Assembly (NCBI GenBank): GCA_965153455.1
Contig: OZ234499.1
Coordinates: 11,776,271-11,840,270 of the forward strand
DNA from: Sphagnum compactum
Taxonomy: Eukaryota; Bryophyta; Sphagnopsida; Sphagnales
Length of the DNA stretch: 64,000 bases
Direction of reading: 5' to 3'
Below are positions 1 through 13,903 of the stretch, piece after piece. Numbering within the stretch: position 1 is the stretch's first letter; the number at the start of each line of letters is the position of its first letter. The notes under the pieces are model-generated. The model had not been told where the DNA came from. It saw only the letters and a program-made list of their open reading frames with translations, and ran no database searches. The translations under genes and the position numbers were made by a program.

Positions 1-3000
1 CCGTGCCAAAAATCAAGACTTCATCTATGATGGAAGGAAGGTTGTTTGTTTTGTTTGTTTGTCATGTTGAGATCTCCCAAACAACCACAACACTTCTTGT
101 TGTGCTCATGGTACTATTGGAAACCCTTCGATGAATAAGGGGTGCACCAAGTTGGTTTCATAACATTTTGACCTATGGTGGAAAAGTTATTGAATATTGC
201 ACTTTTCATTGAAATTTCATTTAAATTAACACCTATTTTTATATATAAAAATTGGGCATGCTCTTGGTGTCGGAAATCACTTGTAGAGTAGGATTTCATG
301 AAGGTGATTTCGAATTTCTTAGACTTGAGGTGTGGGAGATATTGAATTTTGAATAGTTTTTGTCATTGAAAATTCAATTAAACTACAAGAAATGGTTTTG
401 GAGGTACAAAATAGTTGGGTAATTAGTTCACACTTGGGGCAACAACACATGCTACACTAATGTGTCTTAAGAAAAATTTAAAATGTCTCATTTGAATGTC
501 AAATTCATTGGGAATTGTAAAATACATTATAAATAGAAGGGTGGTGTATTTTTTTTCAAGTGAATGTTGTGATAGATCCAATGTGAATTTGTGAAGAATC
601 TTGTGTCTCTACTCGCTAAGCAAGTCCTTTTATTTGATTTCTATAATTGATATGACCAAGAAAGAATCATGATGTGCCCCATTCTAATCATATTCTAAAG
701 TTTTCACATTGTCTTTTTATCACAACACATAGAGTTAAAAGACATGTTTTACATTCAAAAATATTTTGCAATGCATCATATTGGGGAATTACTTAGGAAA
801 GGTCATTCCTCCTATACTATACGAAGCACTTGAAATAAACATGTATTTTTTATGTGGGTATTATTATTTTTTCCTTTTGCATCCACTCTATAACTATTTA
901 ATTTTGTAATATGCATAATTTTTTGGTAGGTTAATTTTTTAATGTTTGATTACAATCACCAAATATTTGACCTCTTATATTAACATTTTTAAAACTATTT
1001 TTTGGTAGGTATTCATTTGGGTCTCATCCAAATTCAGCCAACCTTTTTTCCAAAGCCTCCAATTCAAATCAACCATAAACTAAATTTTACACATGTCTTA
1101 CACATTCCTCACATTCTTGTGCCACCATTAATAATTCTATAAATAAATCAAAATTATATTCAATACTCTATATATATTCATGTAAACATGGTGTCCAATA
1201 ATTAGGGTATGAAATTTCATTTGAAATATATTTTACATTTTATTTTTCATAAATATATTTTGCCCTTTTTTTTGCATGCCATTTGGAAAGAAGATGGAAA
1301 TGGTTTCCCCAAGGGAATTAGCTTCAATACCATTAAACAAACCTTTAGGTTACATCAAACATTGATGTTTCAATGTGGGAATGTTAAATATTTCAAGTGC
1401 GTCCATGTTACCATGCATGGCGTTTTTACATGTTATATTCATCATTCATGCATATTTAACCCATGCATCTTGTTGTGATTAAAAGTTAGGTGTTAGCAAG
1501 TGTGTTTGGAGTAACTTTGGACAATACATCCAACTTGATCAAAATTAATTTGACTTATTTAATTTGTATTAGGTAACTCATAGGTGCATGGGTTGATTGA
1601 AAAAACAAAAATTTTAATGAAAATTTTAAAGTTTGCAATGTCATTATTTTAGTTATTTTTACTTAATAAATTCAAGTAATTGTTGAATTCAGCTTTAGTA
1701 TAACTAAATTATAATGTTATGTGTGAAGTTTCCTTATTGTAGGGAAGTGTTCAAATTACTTCCTTATCATTTATTAATAAAAAAACTTTTAAATTCTTTT
1801 TTAACATGGGGAAATGAACATTTGTAATGTACTAGTTTAAAAAATCAAATTTTATGTGTTCAATGAAATCTAATTGCATAAAGTGGTGTCAATGTATATG
1901 TTTCTATTCATGAATGAATCTATCATTAATTTTTACATTGTTTTCATGACCTTAATTTAATAGTTTCAATGATATGTAATCAATTATGTCAAATTTTAAT
2001 TTTAAAAATATCTGACACATGATAACAAATTTTTTTGAGCAAAAGGTTGGTTAGAAAGTTGAAAAAAATATTTCCACCAAAGATGTTATTATTAGACCTC
2101 AATGTCATGACATGTGAAATAAAACTATTAATAAAATATGAGAAAAAAGAAAAAAGTGTTACAAGTGTTTTTTTTCAATTTTATGATTTAACAACATTAA
2201 TGAGAATCCCAAGAAAGATTTAACATTAATTAGTGACAACTTTTTAAATTGTCCAAATAGTGTAAAATTGGTGAAATTTTGCCCTTATTTACAAAAAAAT
2301 TAGTCGAAATGTGGGAAAAAAAAAAACATTTGATTATCTTTTCTTATAAAATAAATAATTTGCCAAAAAAAAAGGTTTGAAGTTGTGCAAGGTGAGTAGA
2401 AATGAACACTTTTCATGAAGTTGCAAGCAAAAGTCTACATATGTTATATATGTGTTAGTTTGCATTTTCATTCTTTTCCCAAAAATGAAAATGCAAACTA
2501 ATTTATATTTTCATATATTGGAAAACAATGCATGGAAGTAACTAATGGTGTTTCAAAGTTCAATTATGCTACACTTTTGCAACATCTTGTTATCTAATTG
2601 TCGTGCCCTATTACACTTTACTTAGATCATGTCAAAAAATGATGGTTTAAAATGTTGGAAGATGAATGTTGATGACCAAATTTCATATGTTGAATGTTGT
2701 AAATGGAATATTACGTTGAGAATGTGATTATGTTGATTTTAGGTATAGATATGATATTATTATTGTAAGATTGTTGAAGAAACAAGTCATATAGGGCTTA
2801 AGGTTGCCCTTCCATTTTGTGTAGTAATCAAAGAATTAGTGAATGTGCTAAAATTGTATTTCATATATGGCCAACATTTATTTGTGGGAAATATGTTTCT
2901 TCCAAAGTTTATCATTGGATAATGACATTTTCATTTGCATGAATATCAACTATCATGACCTACCATTACATATGATTTATTAATACATTGTAATATTTAT

Positions 3001-3335
3001 TAAGGTTTGTATTAACTAGTTGTGAGGTGCACCCGAAGGTACAATCATTGATTAACCCACCCCTAAAAAAAACTTTTGAAACTTTGTGTAGTCCCTAAAA
3101 TTAAAAAATTATCCCACTATGAAGTGGGATTCACATGAAACAACAATTTTACTACTATTTATAAAGGTTCTTACAAGATATACATGCACTTAACCAACAT
3201 GTAGTTAAAAGGCATGTGCATTATTGCTATCATCTCCATGCAAGGGCACAAAGACTTTGAAGTGAAACCCTTCTATGATTCAACAAATTCCTTTATCACA
3301 TGCAATATTGAGTAGCTGTAATCCACTCCCATGCA
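1..3335. other. AT-rich spacer, no supportable gene
   Basis: I find only short, compositionally biased open frames (up to 89 codons, rich in F, I, K and N) with no recognisable domain. The one structured feature is the 17-bp perfect hairpin at 2455-2501. Confidence 0.7.
2455..2501. repeat. Perfect 17-bp inverted repeat with 13-nt loop
   Basis: TTAGTTTGCATTTTCAT (2455-2471) is the exact complement of ATGAAAATGCAAACTAA (2485-2501). It could form a hairpin in RNA or mark a small foldback element. Confidence 0.8.
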
Positions 3336-3840
3336 TTATTTGTTGAACTCAATAAACAACTCCTTTTCAACTTCATGAATCTTGGACCCAAGGGACGAAT
3401 GCTCAAAGAATATATGAGTTATGTCTTGAAAATCCACCAAATGTGGATCAACTATGCATTTCCCCAATTTAGATCCATATAAAAACTTAGATCTTCCATA
3501 ATCCGTTATGGTGTTGTGAAACAAAACCACCCAACCAACTAAAAGGTAAAATTGACCTGTTTGAATTGTTTTCCATAAGACCCCAACAAGAAATGAATCC
3601 ATCCTTCTTTTTGTTTGATGTTCATAAAACATTATTGCACGTTCCAAAACATTTTGATGTGTGATACACATTCGATTTTTCATTGTTATGGCTCCATATT
3701 TGACAAACTTTGACATCCCAATCTCCATCTATTCCCATTAACATTATGATACACAAATTCAAAATGATCTTCATCAATATCCTTTGTATAATAACCAACC
3801 ATATCGGGGAAATTTTCAAGGTGTACCAAATTTTTGTCAC
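3336..3840 (-). pseudogene. Possible decayed coding fragment, perhaps from a retroelement
   Basis: Two overlapping minus-strand frames (130 and 72 codons) are less AT-biased in amino acids than their neighbours. The first contains DITHIFFEHSSLGSKI, which faintly resembles the ITHLFFxCPFA phrase of zinc-binding (zf-RVT) regions in plant LINE-type reverse transcriptase proteins, but the expected cysteines are missing. I do not claim an active gene. Chance is the main alternative. Confidence 0.2.
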
Positions 3841-4530
3841 ATTGTCATCCTTTTCTATACTCCTTTACCTAGTTATATTTTACCATACCCAAGACACAAA
3901 ATGGATGATATTGATAGAATTTAAAATTGTGATGGTATAAAATATTATATTGTAAAACATTTAACATTTTTTTATTCATTAATATTGATGGGGATCAAAA
4001 TATAAGGGAAAGAATACTTTGCTAAAGACTAGGTCCATTTTGTCTTGATTATTACACCTTTCAAAAAATTCACTCATTGACAAATGTATGCATGTTGTTC
4101 TACAACTACTTCACATACCCATCTTATTCATTCTTTGGGTCATCCCACCCCAACTACTCTTTCACAACCTTGTTCAACATTTTCAAACTTAAAATATGAA
4201 GCTTGACAACCACTTGCATATGAAAATGTGAGTGAATGCCACCCCCCTCTAATGCACAAAACCTAGCCACACATTCTTTTCTAATGAACACTTTCATCTT
4301 TGACAATAAAGTTGGATCTATATCATACCCTCCCACAACAATTGTGACAAATGCCTCCAAGAAAATTTTCAAAGCTCTCATCCAAGAAGCCCAACTTTGT
4401 GTCCAACATCTCCCAATTGATCCATCTTATACTTAATGAATAGGTTTGAAATAAATTTTTATCTTGTTACGTGACCAATAATAGTGGCATTTGCATGTAC
4501 AATAGCAACAATAAAAGAAACAAATATATA

Positions 4531-4552
4531 CCCCCCCCCCCCCCCCCCCCCC
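4531..4552. repeat. 22-nt poly-C homopolymer
   Basis: An uninterrupted run of 22 cytosines follows CAAATATATA. Runs this long are often length-variable and a source of assembly error. Confidence 0.95.
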
Positions 4553-4895
4553 ACAAACCCAAAAAGGAAAAACCATGCCCCCTAGGTGCATGTTGAGCCT
4601 TCCCAATGGTTGCATGAAATTTTCATTCCCAAAACTATTGTAGGATTTGCAACAAGGGCTAATACCCCACTTATAAACCCATGGTACTTATTAGTTGGGG
4701 GTGCTTCACAAGTCCAACTTTTGTTTTGTTGCAATGAGCCAATTTGATTGGCCCGTCACAAAGAAAAGTTGAAAATATGGAGCTTCCCCAAAATAGAAGA
4801 TTTTATGGAAAGATGAAGTGCTTCCCCCTTTGGCCCATCTATATAAGTGAGAAGGGGAGGACTTTGGGCAAAACATATGGGATTAAAGTGAGGTG

Positions 4896-4995
4896 CTATT
4901 GGGAACACCCTTGGGGAACACATTGGAAACCTCAATAACACATTGGGAACCTGATGGGAACTCATTGGGAACTCGAAGGGAACATGCTCGGAACA
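4896..4995. repeat. Short degenerate tandem array of CATTGGGAAC-like units
   Basis: GGGAAC or GGAAAC recurs about seven times at 12-24 bp intervals (for example CACATTGGGAACCTGATG and CTCATTGGGAACTCGAAG). Confidence 0.75.
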
Positions 4996-5755
4996 AAAGA
5001 AAAATGAAAAAAATCCTTATCCCCCACGCAAAACTTAAAAGAAAAAAAATCAAGGCATTTTGAATGCATGTTAAGCCTTCCCATTGGCTGCATGAAATTT
5101 TCTATTTCAAAAATTGTTCGTCACCATTTTTGGCGTAGGCATTATTGTCATGTTCAAGTTGGAAATTTATTTAATTGTTTTATAAGTTCTACAATAAGTA
5201 TCATAGCTTACACAATTTGAAATCCATTTTAAAACCTTACATTCAAAATGTAATTTTAAAAAATGAAATATGCAATATTTAGGGAAAGAAATTAAAGGTA
5301 ATGACATCATTGTTTTTGTGCAACATTTTTGCAATAGTAAGGTCAAGATCTACATGTGATATTAAGACTTGTAATGTTTGATTCTTTAATATTGGATGCA
5401 CATGCTCATCATATGAAGTTGTGTCATGTTGCTTCAAATGTAAAAGAAGATTATTGATTATTCAATTAAAAATAAAAGTCACATTCTCAAGTTATGCTTA
5501 AGGTCCAACATGTGAAGACTTAAACAATTCTAAACTCTCTATCACAAATGGGTCATAATGAGAGGTTTATCATTACACTTGTTAATGTGTTGGTCCAAAA
5601 GCACATTTAGTCTCTCAAACATTGGATTTTATGTTAATCCTTCCATGGATGTTAAATAGGTGGGATGTTTTCTTCAATAACATTGTTGTAAATAGAACTT
5701 GTCATGTGACAAGTTAAAGAAACTTGTTCTCCCTTACAAAACTACATTTTGGAAT

Positions 5756-6088
5756 ATTACCATAGTACCTTTTTAGGTTCAGCATTAATGTGTTGAATAA
5801 TTAATGTAATTTAAAGATTCTATTTTGGCGCTTGAGTTTCTAAGTTTGAAAATTTGGGCATATAAGGACTAAATTTAATAATATTTAAGGGTTTTTGTCA
5901 ATTTCATGTTGTGCTTTTGGTTAGACTAATGAAAGGTTTCATTACTTTGTTGAACTAGTCATAGGTTTGAATTTCATGGTCTTGATTCAATTTTCAAGAT
6001 TTTTGACATTTAGTATTTTTTTCTAAAAAATTTGGCAAAAGTGAAAATAATATAATTTGTGCTGAACCTAAAAAGGTACCATGGTAAT
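5756..6088. mobile_element. MITE-like element with 29-bp terminal inverted repeats
   Basis: The arms at 5756-5784 and 6060-6088 are complementary at 28 of 29 positions (arm begins ATTACCATAGTACC and ends GGTTCAGCA) and enclose 275 bp of AT-rich non-coding sequence. The size, arms and lack of coding capacity fit a non-autonomous DNA transposon. I could not identify a clear target-site duplication, so the superfamily is unassigned. Confidence 0.6.
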
Positions 6089-8434
6089 CCATGGCAACAA
6101 ATACATGTGCTCTAATTACTTTTTAAAAATTCATTATGATTCAGGAAAAGGTTTATAACATTTTTTTCAATCTTTTGTTTTTAGGCTTGAACTTATTTGT
6201 ATTGAAAACATATTAATGGCACATTTTTCCATTAGAATAAACCATGATATTTTGATATCATTAATCATAATCAAATTAATCACAATTGACTAATTCAATT
6301 TTGTCACAATGCCATGAGTTTCATTATTTTTGGAACATGGGTTATATGTGATAATAGTTTGGGATTTGGACTTTCATTGATTGGGGACTATTATTTTGTA
6401 ATGGATCTTATGTTGGTGTGGCTAAGAACAATGTTATGATATATTTCATATTTTTTCTTGATGGCATACTAAAGTGTAACAACCACATGGGACGTGTATG
6501 ACATAAACCTTACCGATTTAGTCTAAGAATTTTTTTGATATAAATATCTAACAAGGCAAGATTGTCAACATGGATTCCATTTTAACAAATGGGTGGATGG
6601 GCTTCATTCTCTTAAATGTAAATTTATCCATATCGTTCCAATTACTTCAAAATAAATGAATTTGTAACTTAAATTTGTGTCATGGTGCTTTACATCGTAC
6701 ATAAGTTGAATATATGATTTGAACATGTATCTTGTATATGTAGTTTGGATAAATGAACTCAAGGTAATATGAATACATGGTAAATAGAAGGTTTGTCAAA
6801 ATTAATCCATTTAGGTTGTTGCATGACCCATTAAATCAAGTTGATGATTCATCATACTTGTTAAGTCATACTAATCAATTTAAATAAGGTTTGATGATTC
6901 ATATTTCATGATTTAATATTTTATATGAATAATTATGTATGAGTCATCAGATTGGGGTAGGTGGATAAGGTGTTGTCCACAACATTGTGCTCAAATCACA
7001 TCAAGCTAGTCATGATTGAAACAAAGATCATTGGGTTAATGATTCTTAAACAATTTTGGCATCATGCCCATACAATTCTTCACATTGGTTTCCTTTGTGT
7101 TTTATCTCCTAGTGGCCACAAATTTTCAATTCAAAAAAAGAAAACCATAAGCCTTCAATACATTTCATTCTCTTACCCATAAATATTTAAGTTATTCCCT
7201 TTAACCTAATGATTCCCATCAATAGACCTACCTAGGGAACTTTGAAAATGGGAGTCATGTGTTGACTACTACCAACTATGTCCTTAATCAATATTTAATA
7301 AAGGGAAAAATCATGGGAGGGGAACTTAAACAAGCAATATGCACAATTCAATTTGTATAATAATATTATTGAACACAAAAGCATGAATGTTTTTAGCTCC
7401 AAATTTGCTTTTGTGATTCACATCTTTGACACACAAGCATTACTACATATGTTCTTTGAAATCCACATACGCATGCCTAACACTATCCTTTCCATTCAAA
7501 ATTGTTTCCTATCCTCAAAAAGTTTTGGTTCAAGAATCCTTTTATGAATTGGAGTAAAACATAACCCCGATAAGAAAAAAAAGGAAATGTGGTAAATCTC
7601 ACATGTGTCGAATGCCTTTAGACTCATTTCAGATGTTATCTTCTTTCACCAAGTGTTTTGATTCGAACTACTCTTCCTCGTTGTCAAATTCCATGGGTGG
7701 TTCCAAAATTGGGCCAAGTAATTACTCCATTGATTGATGTAGTTCTTTCAACTACATGTCATACCATGTGACATTGCTCTCAAAAAAAATGGATAAGTTA
7801 TGTTTTGTCTATTTTAAAAACTTATAATCAAAAGATTTTCCTATTGCCATGAAGTCCTTGTATAAATAGGTTTTAGAAGTCTTTAAAATTCAAGGGCTAA
7901 AAGCACATTATGATGAACCAAAAACAACACTTGAAAGTCCAGATGAAAATCCACATCTAATGTATTTTTAAACCTAATGAAATTGGACCCCATATTAAAA
8001 CATTTAAATGTTCTTGAAATTAACAATTTTTTCCATGCCCAAGTTCATCCTACCCTAGTTTAAACCTTTTTAAACACATCTTTTAAATATTGGATTCTAA
8101 AAAATCAATTTAGATATTGGATTGGATTTTATGAAATTCAATGATTAGTATGTCAGTATAAATGTTCAAACAAAGAGAGGGCATTTTTTAATTGATTTTT
8201 TTCATCTTAAATGTTATGATACTTTGATGTGTGGGTGACCCAAAGTTATAGGCATGTTTTCAAATTTCATTGTAAACAAGAAACCAATAATCATGATTTT
8301 TTTGATTGTAACATGGGATGTACCCTATTGTATTACAAAGCCCACCTTGGACTAAATATTATATTTTTGTGTAATGTTTTCAAATTTGGGAGGATTACAA
8401 TAGAATTTGTAGTTTATAATTTCATTTTTGTTAC

Positions 8435-8458
8435 ATAATTCAAATGCATTTGAATTAT
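8435..8458. repeat. Perfect 24-bp palindrome
   Basis: The half-site ATAATTCAAATG is followed directly by its exact complement. It may be a recombination or cruciform site, or a chance product of AT-rich sequence. Confidence 0.7.
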
Positions 8459-9066
8459 ATACAACAAGACTTGACTAACCTATAAAACTTGAAATCGAGA
8501 CTTCCAAAAAATTCCATTGTACTATGCTTTCACTCCTTGAGCATCCAATGTCTGTTGAATTTTTTGTTCTCATTGCCAACCTTGCAGCTAGCCAAGCTTA
8601 CACTCAAGCTTATTCATTGTTGCCTTAGTTTTTTCAAATTCAATTGTTTTTTTGGTCAATTGAAGCTCCCATCACTAGACCTTAAGGTACCACTATTGTC
8701 AATTGGTATCCACAATGTGAAAGAACAATTCCATCTCCTTAATTCGAGTTGATACCTTCTATTGTTCCTTGCCCTAGTTCTCTAGTTGAACATCCAACTT
8801 TACAACCTTATTGTTCTCCAAGGTTTGAATACCCAATTGGGTTTCAAGGATTTTGATTTGGATCCGATGTCAATCCAAAGTTTGGTTGATCCCAAACCAT
8901 TCGTTATCCTAGGGTCAACATGGCATACTTTGGTCAAGAGAACGAGTAATCCCCTTTGCTAATGGATGGTGATAGCAAAATTATAAAGTTTTCCAAGCTC
9001 ATCACAAAGAGGTGAACAAGATGGAAAGAGTCCTAGCCTCAAGATGTCCTTGACTTGACCACTTGT

Positions 9067-9234
9067 AAAGAGCCTTACTACCATTGTTATTTCTCTCTTG
9101 AAAATCTTGGATAGAGTGATGATGGGAGTTTGTTTAAAGACCAAATTTATTAAGAGCCTTACTACCATTGTTATTTCTCTCTTGAAAATCTTGGATATAG
9201 TGATGATGAGAGTTTGTTTAAAGACCAAATTTAT
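9067..9234. repeat. 84-bp tandem duplication, two copies
   Basis: Copies starting near 9067 and 9151 are almost identical over AGAGCCTTACTACCATTG through AGACCAAATTTATT. The period is 28 codons and a minus-strand frame of 115 codons runs through it, but its protein shows only the duplication and no domain. Confidence 0.85.
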
Positions 9235-12200
9235 TGTGCGTTGCCTCCTTAGTTGACTAGTGGTACAACTAGGAATTGATATATCTTCTAGAGAAATCAT
9301 GAGCAAAAGTAATTTGTTTTCATCGCTAGTTGTCGAACTAGGGACTATTTAAACTTTGATATTGATGACAAATGACATTGTTTTCTCTGTAGTGGTCATG
9401 TTTTCAACTCCTTGGTCCGAGTCCTTCAATTCTTTCTTTGAAAATGGTGGTGTTCTTAGAATGGGAATGGGAGCTAATCCCAAAGAATGCAATCCATCAA
9501 ATCCATGGAGATAATGGCAAACATGAAGAGGTTGTAAGCATAGGTCCAATGCAAGTCATGTAGGTCTTTATGAGTTTAGTGGGGACTTTATGTACAAATA
9601 TAGTTGAATTCTTATAATAATTGCTATTGATAAAATTCAATGTGGTATTTTTTTTAATTTTAATGTTCAATGTTTGGATTTCAAATTAGGCATGCCTTTG
9701 TCATGGTCTATTTTTGACCTTTGGAATTTTTTTGTTTTGGTTGTTTTTGTGCTTGTGACATTTCGTGGCAAGTAATAGGTTATAAAACAAATAATTTCTC
9801 ACATGAGACGTGGTCCTTTTCATGCATAACCCCTCCAACTAGAGGCCTTTAAACTTGATTAGTATTTCATCTTAACTGTTGTTAATACCCATCCAATTTT
9901 GGCCACATGAGATGTAGGAGGGGATTTCTTTTTCAATTGATTACTTCCTTACTGCATTGGGATGAAGTTATATTGCATTTAATATATCCATAAACCTTTT
10001 TAACGATTGATGTGGTGTTTAATGATTTTTATATTTTTTATATTTTAAAAAAATTATGTGTTGGTGAGTTCAATTTCAAATAAATTTATGCATAACCTTA
10101 TTATGGTAATGTTCCTAATGGAGTTCATAAAACTTTCCCAAGCCCATTCAATTAGCCCAATCCAAATCCTTCTAGTTTGCCATGCTAATATATTTTTCAA
10201 GGTTATGTACATGGGCTTAAGAATGTGATGGGTTAATTCCTTGCATTAATGGCTACTTACCCATAGATGGTTTCTTAGTGGGTCTTGGGCTTGGTTTAAA
10301 TTGAAGGATTTAAGAAGATTTCCACTTAATGTTTAGTGGGAGGTGAGTCTTCATGGGGCTAGTAGTAAGGGAATTAGGATTTTCAACATTACTATGGATT
10401 GCACATGATGGAATATCCCCATTAGAAACAAATAGAAAGACTTTAAATCCCATGTACAAGTGACCATGCCCTTGGTGAAACTCCGCACGAATAAACTCAA
10501 GATCCTCAATGAAAATATTCCCACTCTTTCCTTTGATAAATAAATTGGAAAGGAAATTGGCAAATGCTTTATGTTAAAAGCTAGTGAATGTATGGGTGTG
10601 TGTTTGGACAATTTGTTGGTGTGTAATAAACCATGTGACACACTAAAAATGGGTTATAAACTTCAATTGGTCTTTAACAAAATATTGGACCTTCTTGGTG
10701 TTTACCAAATTTTATGGTTGTGTTTGGACAACTTATTGGAGAGATGTCATGTGTTAAATGAGCTTGTCCTTTGTGGAGCTTGTTACAAGTGCTATTGTTA
10801 GACAATTTTGATGATTACTTTAGTGATATTTTTAGTAGCTCTACATAATAATTACATTAAAGATTTAATAAAAAAATATTTACAAAAATATTTATTGAAA
10901 GTAGTTACATAAGTATTATTGAAATTACCTATTGAAATGATTTTCATAAATATCAAAATTAATATGTATCAAAAGAGTTTGAAAACTACCAAAATTTTAT
11001 GTTAACCATATTTTTTTGAATGCTTTAAGATGTTAAATTGATTCCAATTGGGACATTTATTACAACATCATAAAGGTCCTTTGAATGATTGAAAAATGGA
11101 CACTTAAAACATTGAAGTTGGAGTTTATATTTGTAAAAGTTATGACTTTGTGAAATTTCTTTACTAAAATACATTACTAGTTTCAAAGCACCAATGCAAT
11201 AGGACAATTCTACCAATTCGGAAGCATTAGTTTGGTCAACCCTAGAAGTAGAATCTAATTTTTAGTTGCCTCTTAAGGAAATCAAAGTAAAAAGGTCAAT
11301 CTACCCTTCCTATAGTACAAAAGGGGGATTATTCTACCATTAAAAGAAAAGTTCTCTTTTAATTTTCCTAGACATTCTAAGGAAGATCACCACTTGGAAT
11401 ATTCAAGTGTGGTTTAGAAAAATCTATTGTCTCTTCTCACGAATATAATAATACCTCTACAAGTTTTATTTTTTTTTCAATATTTTTTTCTTATCAAGTT
11501 AACTTTGAATCCAATTGTAGAAAATTTTGGATCCATTTGATCATTTCCCACAATTAGTGGTACTTCTATAACCGAATCAAATTGTTATTTTCGAGATATT
11601 ATGATAATGTTTCACTATGTAGCAAAAAATATGTTCATAAGCTTTCTTGCAAGTGCACTCAAATAAATTTATTGAGAGACTTGTTAGCTATCGGGAAGGA
11701 AGTTGAATTTATTTGTCTAATGAAACCTAATACAATGATCTCTACACATCACAAGCAATACACAAAGACAAATTTGACAAAGGTGAACAAATTTGGAAGA
11801 TTTTTGAAAAAATCATTATATAATAGCAAGGAGTTAGTGGAAGCATTCAAAGAGTGTTCATTACATTGAGAAACACAATAATTCATATGGCAAAATTGGT
11901 ACAAAAATATTTTTTTTACTCACTCGTGCCATTCATAAAATTTTCAAATCCAAAGCATATTGGTTTTTCAACTTGTATTTCCAAAGTGTTTTGGCCATGA
12001 CCATATGTTAATTAATGGTTTTGTGTAGTAAAGCTTCATTCTTTTCATCTTCTCTAATTTAAAAAGTTTATATTTATACCTTTTCACATCAATATACATC
12101 TAAAATTGCCTTATTTGTCCTTCATTCAATTCTACTAGCCTAACTTTTGTGATATTAGCCCTCTCACCTCATGAACCCCTATGCTATTCACCTCATGTTA

Positions 12201-13903
12201 ACCAATTATGTAATTATTTTTCAACCTCTTTAATTCAATTCCTATCAAATGCATCCTTGGACATTGAAATGGGTTGAAACCTAATATTAGGAGCCACCAA
12301 AACACAAATTTTATGAGAGATTTCTGGGAGTCCCTAGAGTTTTGTTGCATCAATGGGAGGGTTTTCATCAAGACATACAAAGTGCACACTATAAGGAAAA
12401 CATTACCTCTCATAAGAGTTGTCACTATGCCTCAGCCCCATGTGAACTCATAATTAGTTTGAACTCCGATTTTGTTGGCTCAAAATTGCAATAATCACCC
12501 TCTTTGTTTGTTGGCCTTGCCTACCAAGATTGCCTACCAATATCTGGGGTTTGAATCACTCTAGGTTTGAATCATGCAGAGCACCACAATCATAAAAACA
12601 ACCATGAATGAGCATCAGAAACTTCACGCCAATCCTTGGTTCTTCCTTTCAACTACTCACCAAGCTTGAACTGTTATGTATTTGACACTCTCCCATGAGC
12701 TTGAGCTATTTTCAAGTAAGTCACTTGCCTTTCATAACCTCGTCCCTTTTCACAAGACTTGTTGCTTGCCAGCCCTTACACATGTTGCCCCTTCAAGAAA
12801 TGAGAGTGTGAGCTTCATCTCTCACATTTTCTCATTCTGAAAATGCCACTCTCCATCTCAGGAGATCATCTGACTTGCCCCTCAAAAGTTTTGTCACCTT
12901 TCACAAGCACCGTCAATCTTCCCATGACTTGATAACCCTCAAAAGTTGGTTCAACAACTTTCAGAAGCTTTACCAAGAAACACAAAGCATTAGTAAACAT
13001 GAAAAGAAAGGAAACACAAACAAAAAACAAGCAAGTACCAAGAGTGTGCTCTCCGAGTGTTCACAAGACAAGAAACACAAAGAGAAAATAATAGATACGG
13101 AAAACAAAGGAAACACAGATACAAAACAAGCAAGAAAGGAAGACCAATGTCCAAGACCCTAAGTAATTACAAGTCATATATATAATGAGATATGAGAAAG
13201 TTTGTCAGTTCGGAACATCAGATCAGCAAGCTAGGATAACAATTCTTTCTTAAAATTCGCATTTGTAGCAACCAGAACAGCAAATGAAACATCACATTGT
13301 TGAACACTACAAATCATATGTAAGGATGAAGCCAACAAATCAATAAGCTCCATGATACATCCACCTTGTACTGAAAAAAGGAACCCCAGTAATACAGAAG
13401 GCTGTGACACATATTGAGTAAGTAGATGAAACAATCTGCAAGAGTTGAAAGCTCTACCAAAACAAAGGTGAAAAGGGGAAACCTAAAGTGAATAGATTGT
13501 TTCCTGCGAATGACTTTTCCACACAAGCACAAACACTCTCACAGAATTTCAAGAGTGGGTGCTCTTTGGAATAATATATTTCAATTAAAAATGAGTGCTT
13601 GGTTTTTCAAAAGTTGTCAGTGCACTGAACAAAGATCAACAAACGTGGTACTCCTCAAAAGTCCTCACTACATCTCTTGTCATCCTTTAAAAGTGCATTT
13701 CATGCATGTTAAACAGACAATGAAATGTGATGGAATAGACCTCTGTGCTTAACTACCCATGAAGAGCCACACAATGCGTGTAGCAATGACAAAGAGCAGC
13801 TCTCCACCAACCTCTTATCCCCAAAAGGATCAAAATTGAGAAGGGAGGCAAACACAAAGAGAAAGACAGGCAGAAAGATAAACACGATGCAATGGGCACC
13901 AAC

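Larger units (their letters stand above)
3841..13903. other. AT-rich spacer with small repeats, no supportable gene
   Basis: Open frames here are at most about 115 codons and look random. Structured items are a 22-nt poly-C run (4531-4552), a short GGGAAC tandem array (4896-4995), a 45-55 bp direct repeat (4585/5065), a MITE-like element (5756-6088), a 24-bp palindrome (8435-8458) and an 84-bp tandem duplication (9067-9234). Base composition becomes less AT-rich after about 12.4 kb toward the 3' end of alpha-COP, whose 3' untranslated region must lie just below 13904. Confidence 0.65.

Noticed and set aside
8959-9306. A 115-codon minus-strand frame with an internal repeat
   Set aside because: The repeat is an 84-bp DNA duplication; no domain, and composition matches the surrounding spacer.
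12540-12610. GGTTTGAATC phrases resembling a tRNA T-loop
   Set aside because: No matching acceptor stem, D arm or anticodon arm could be found.
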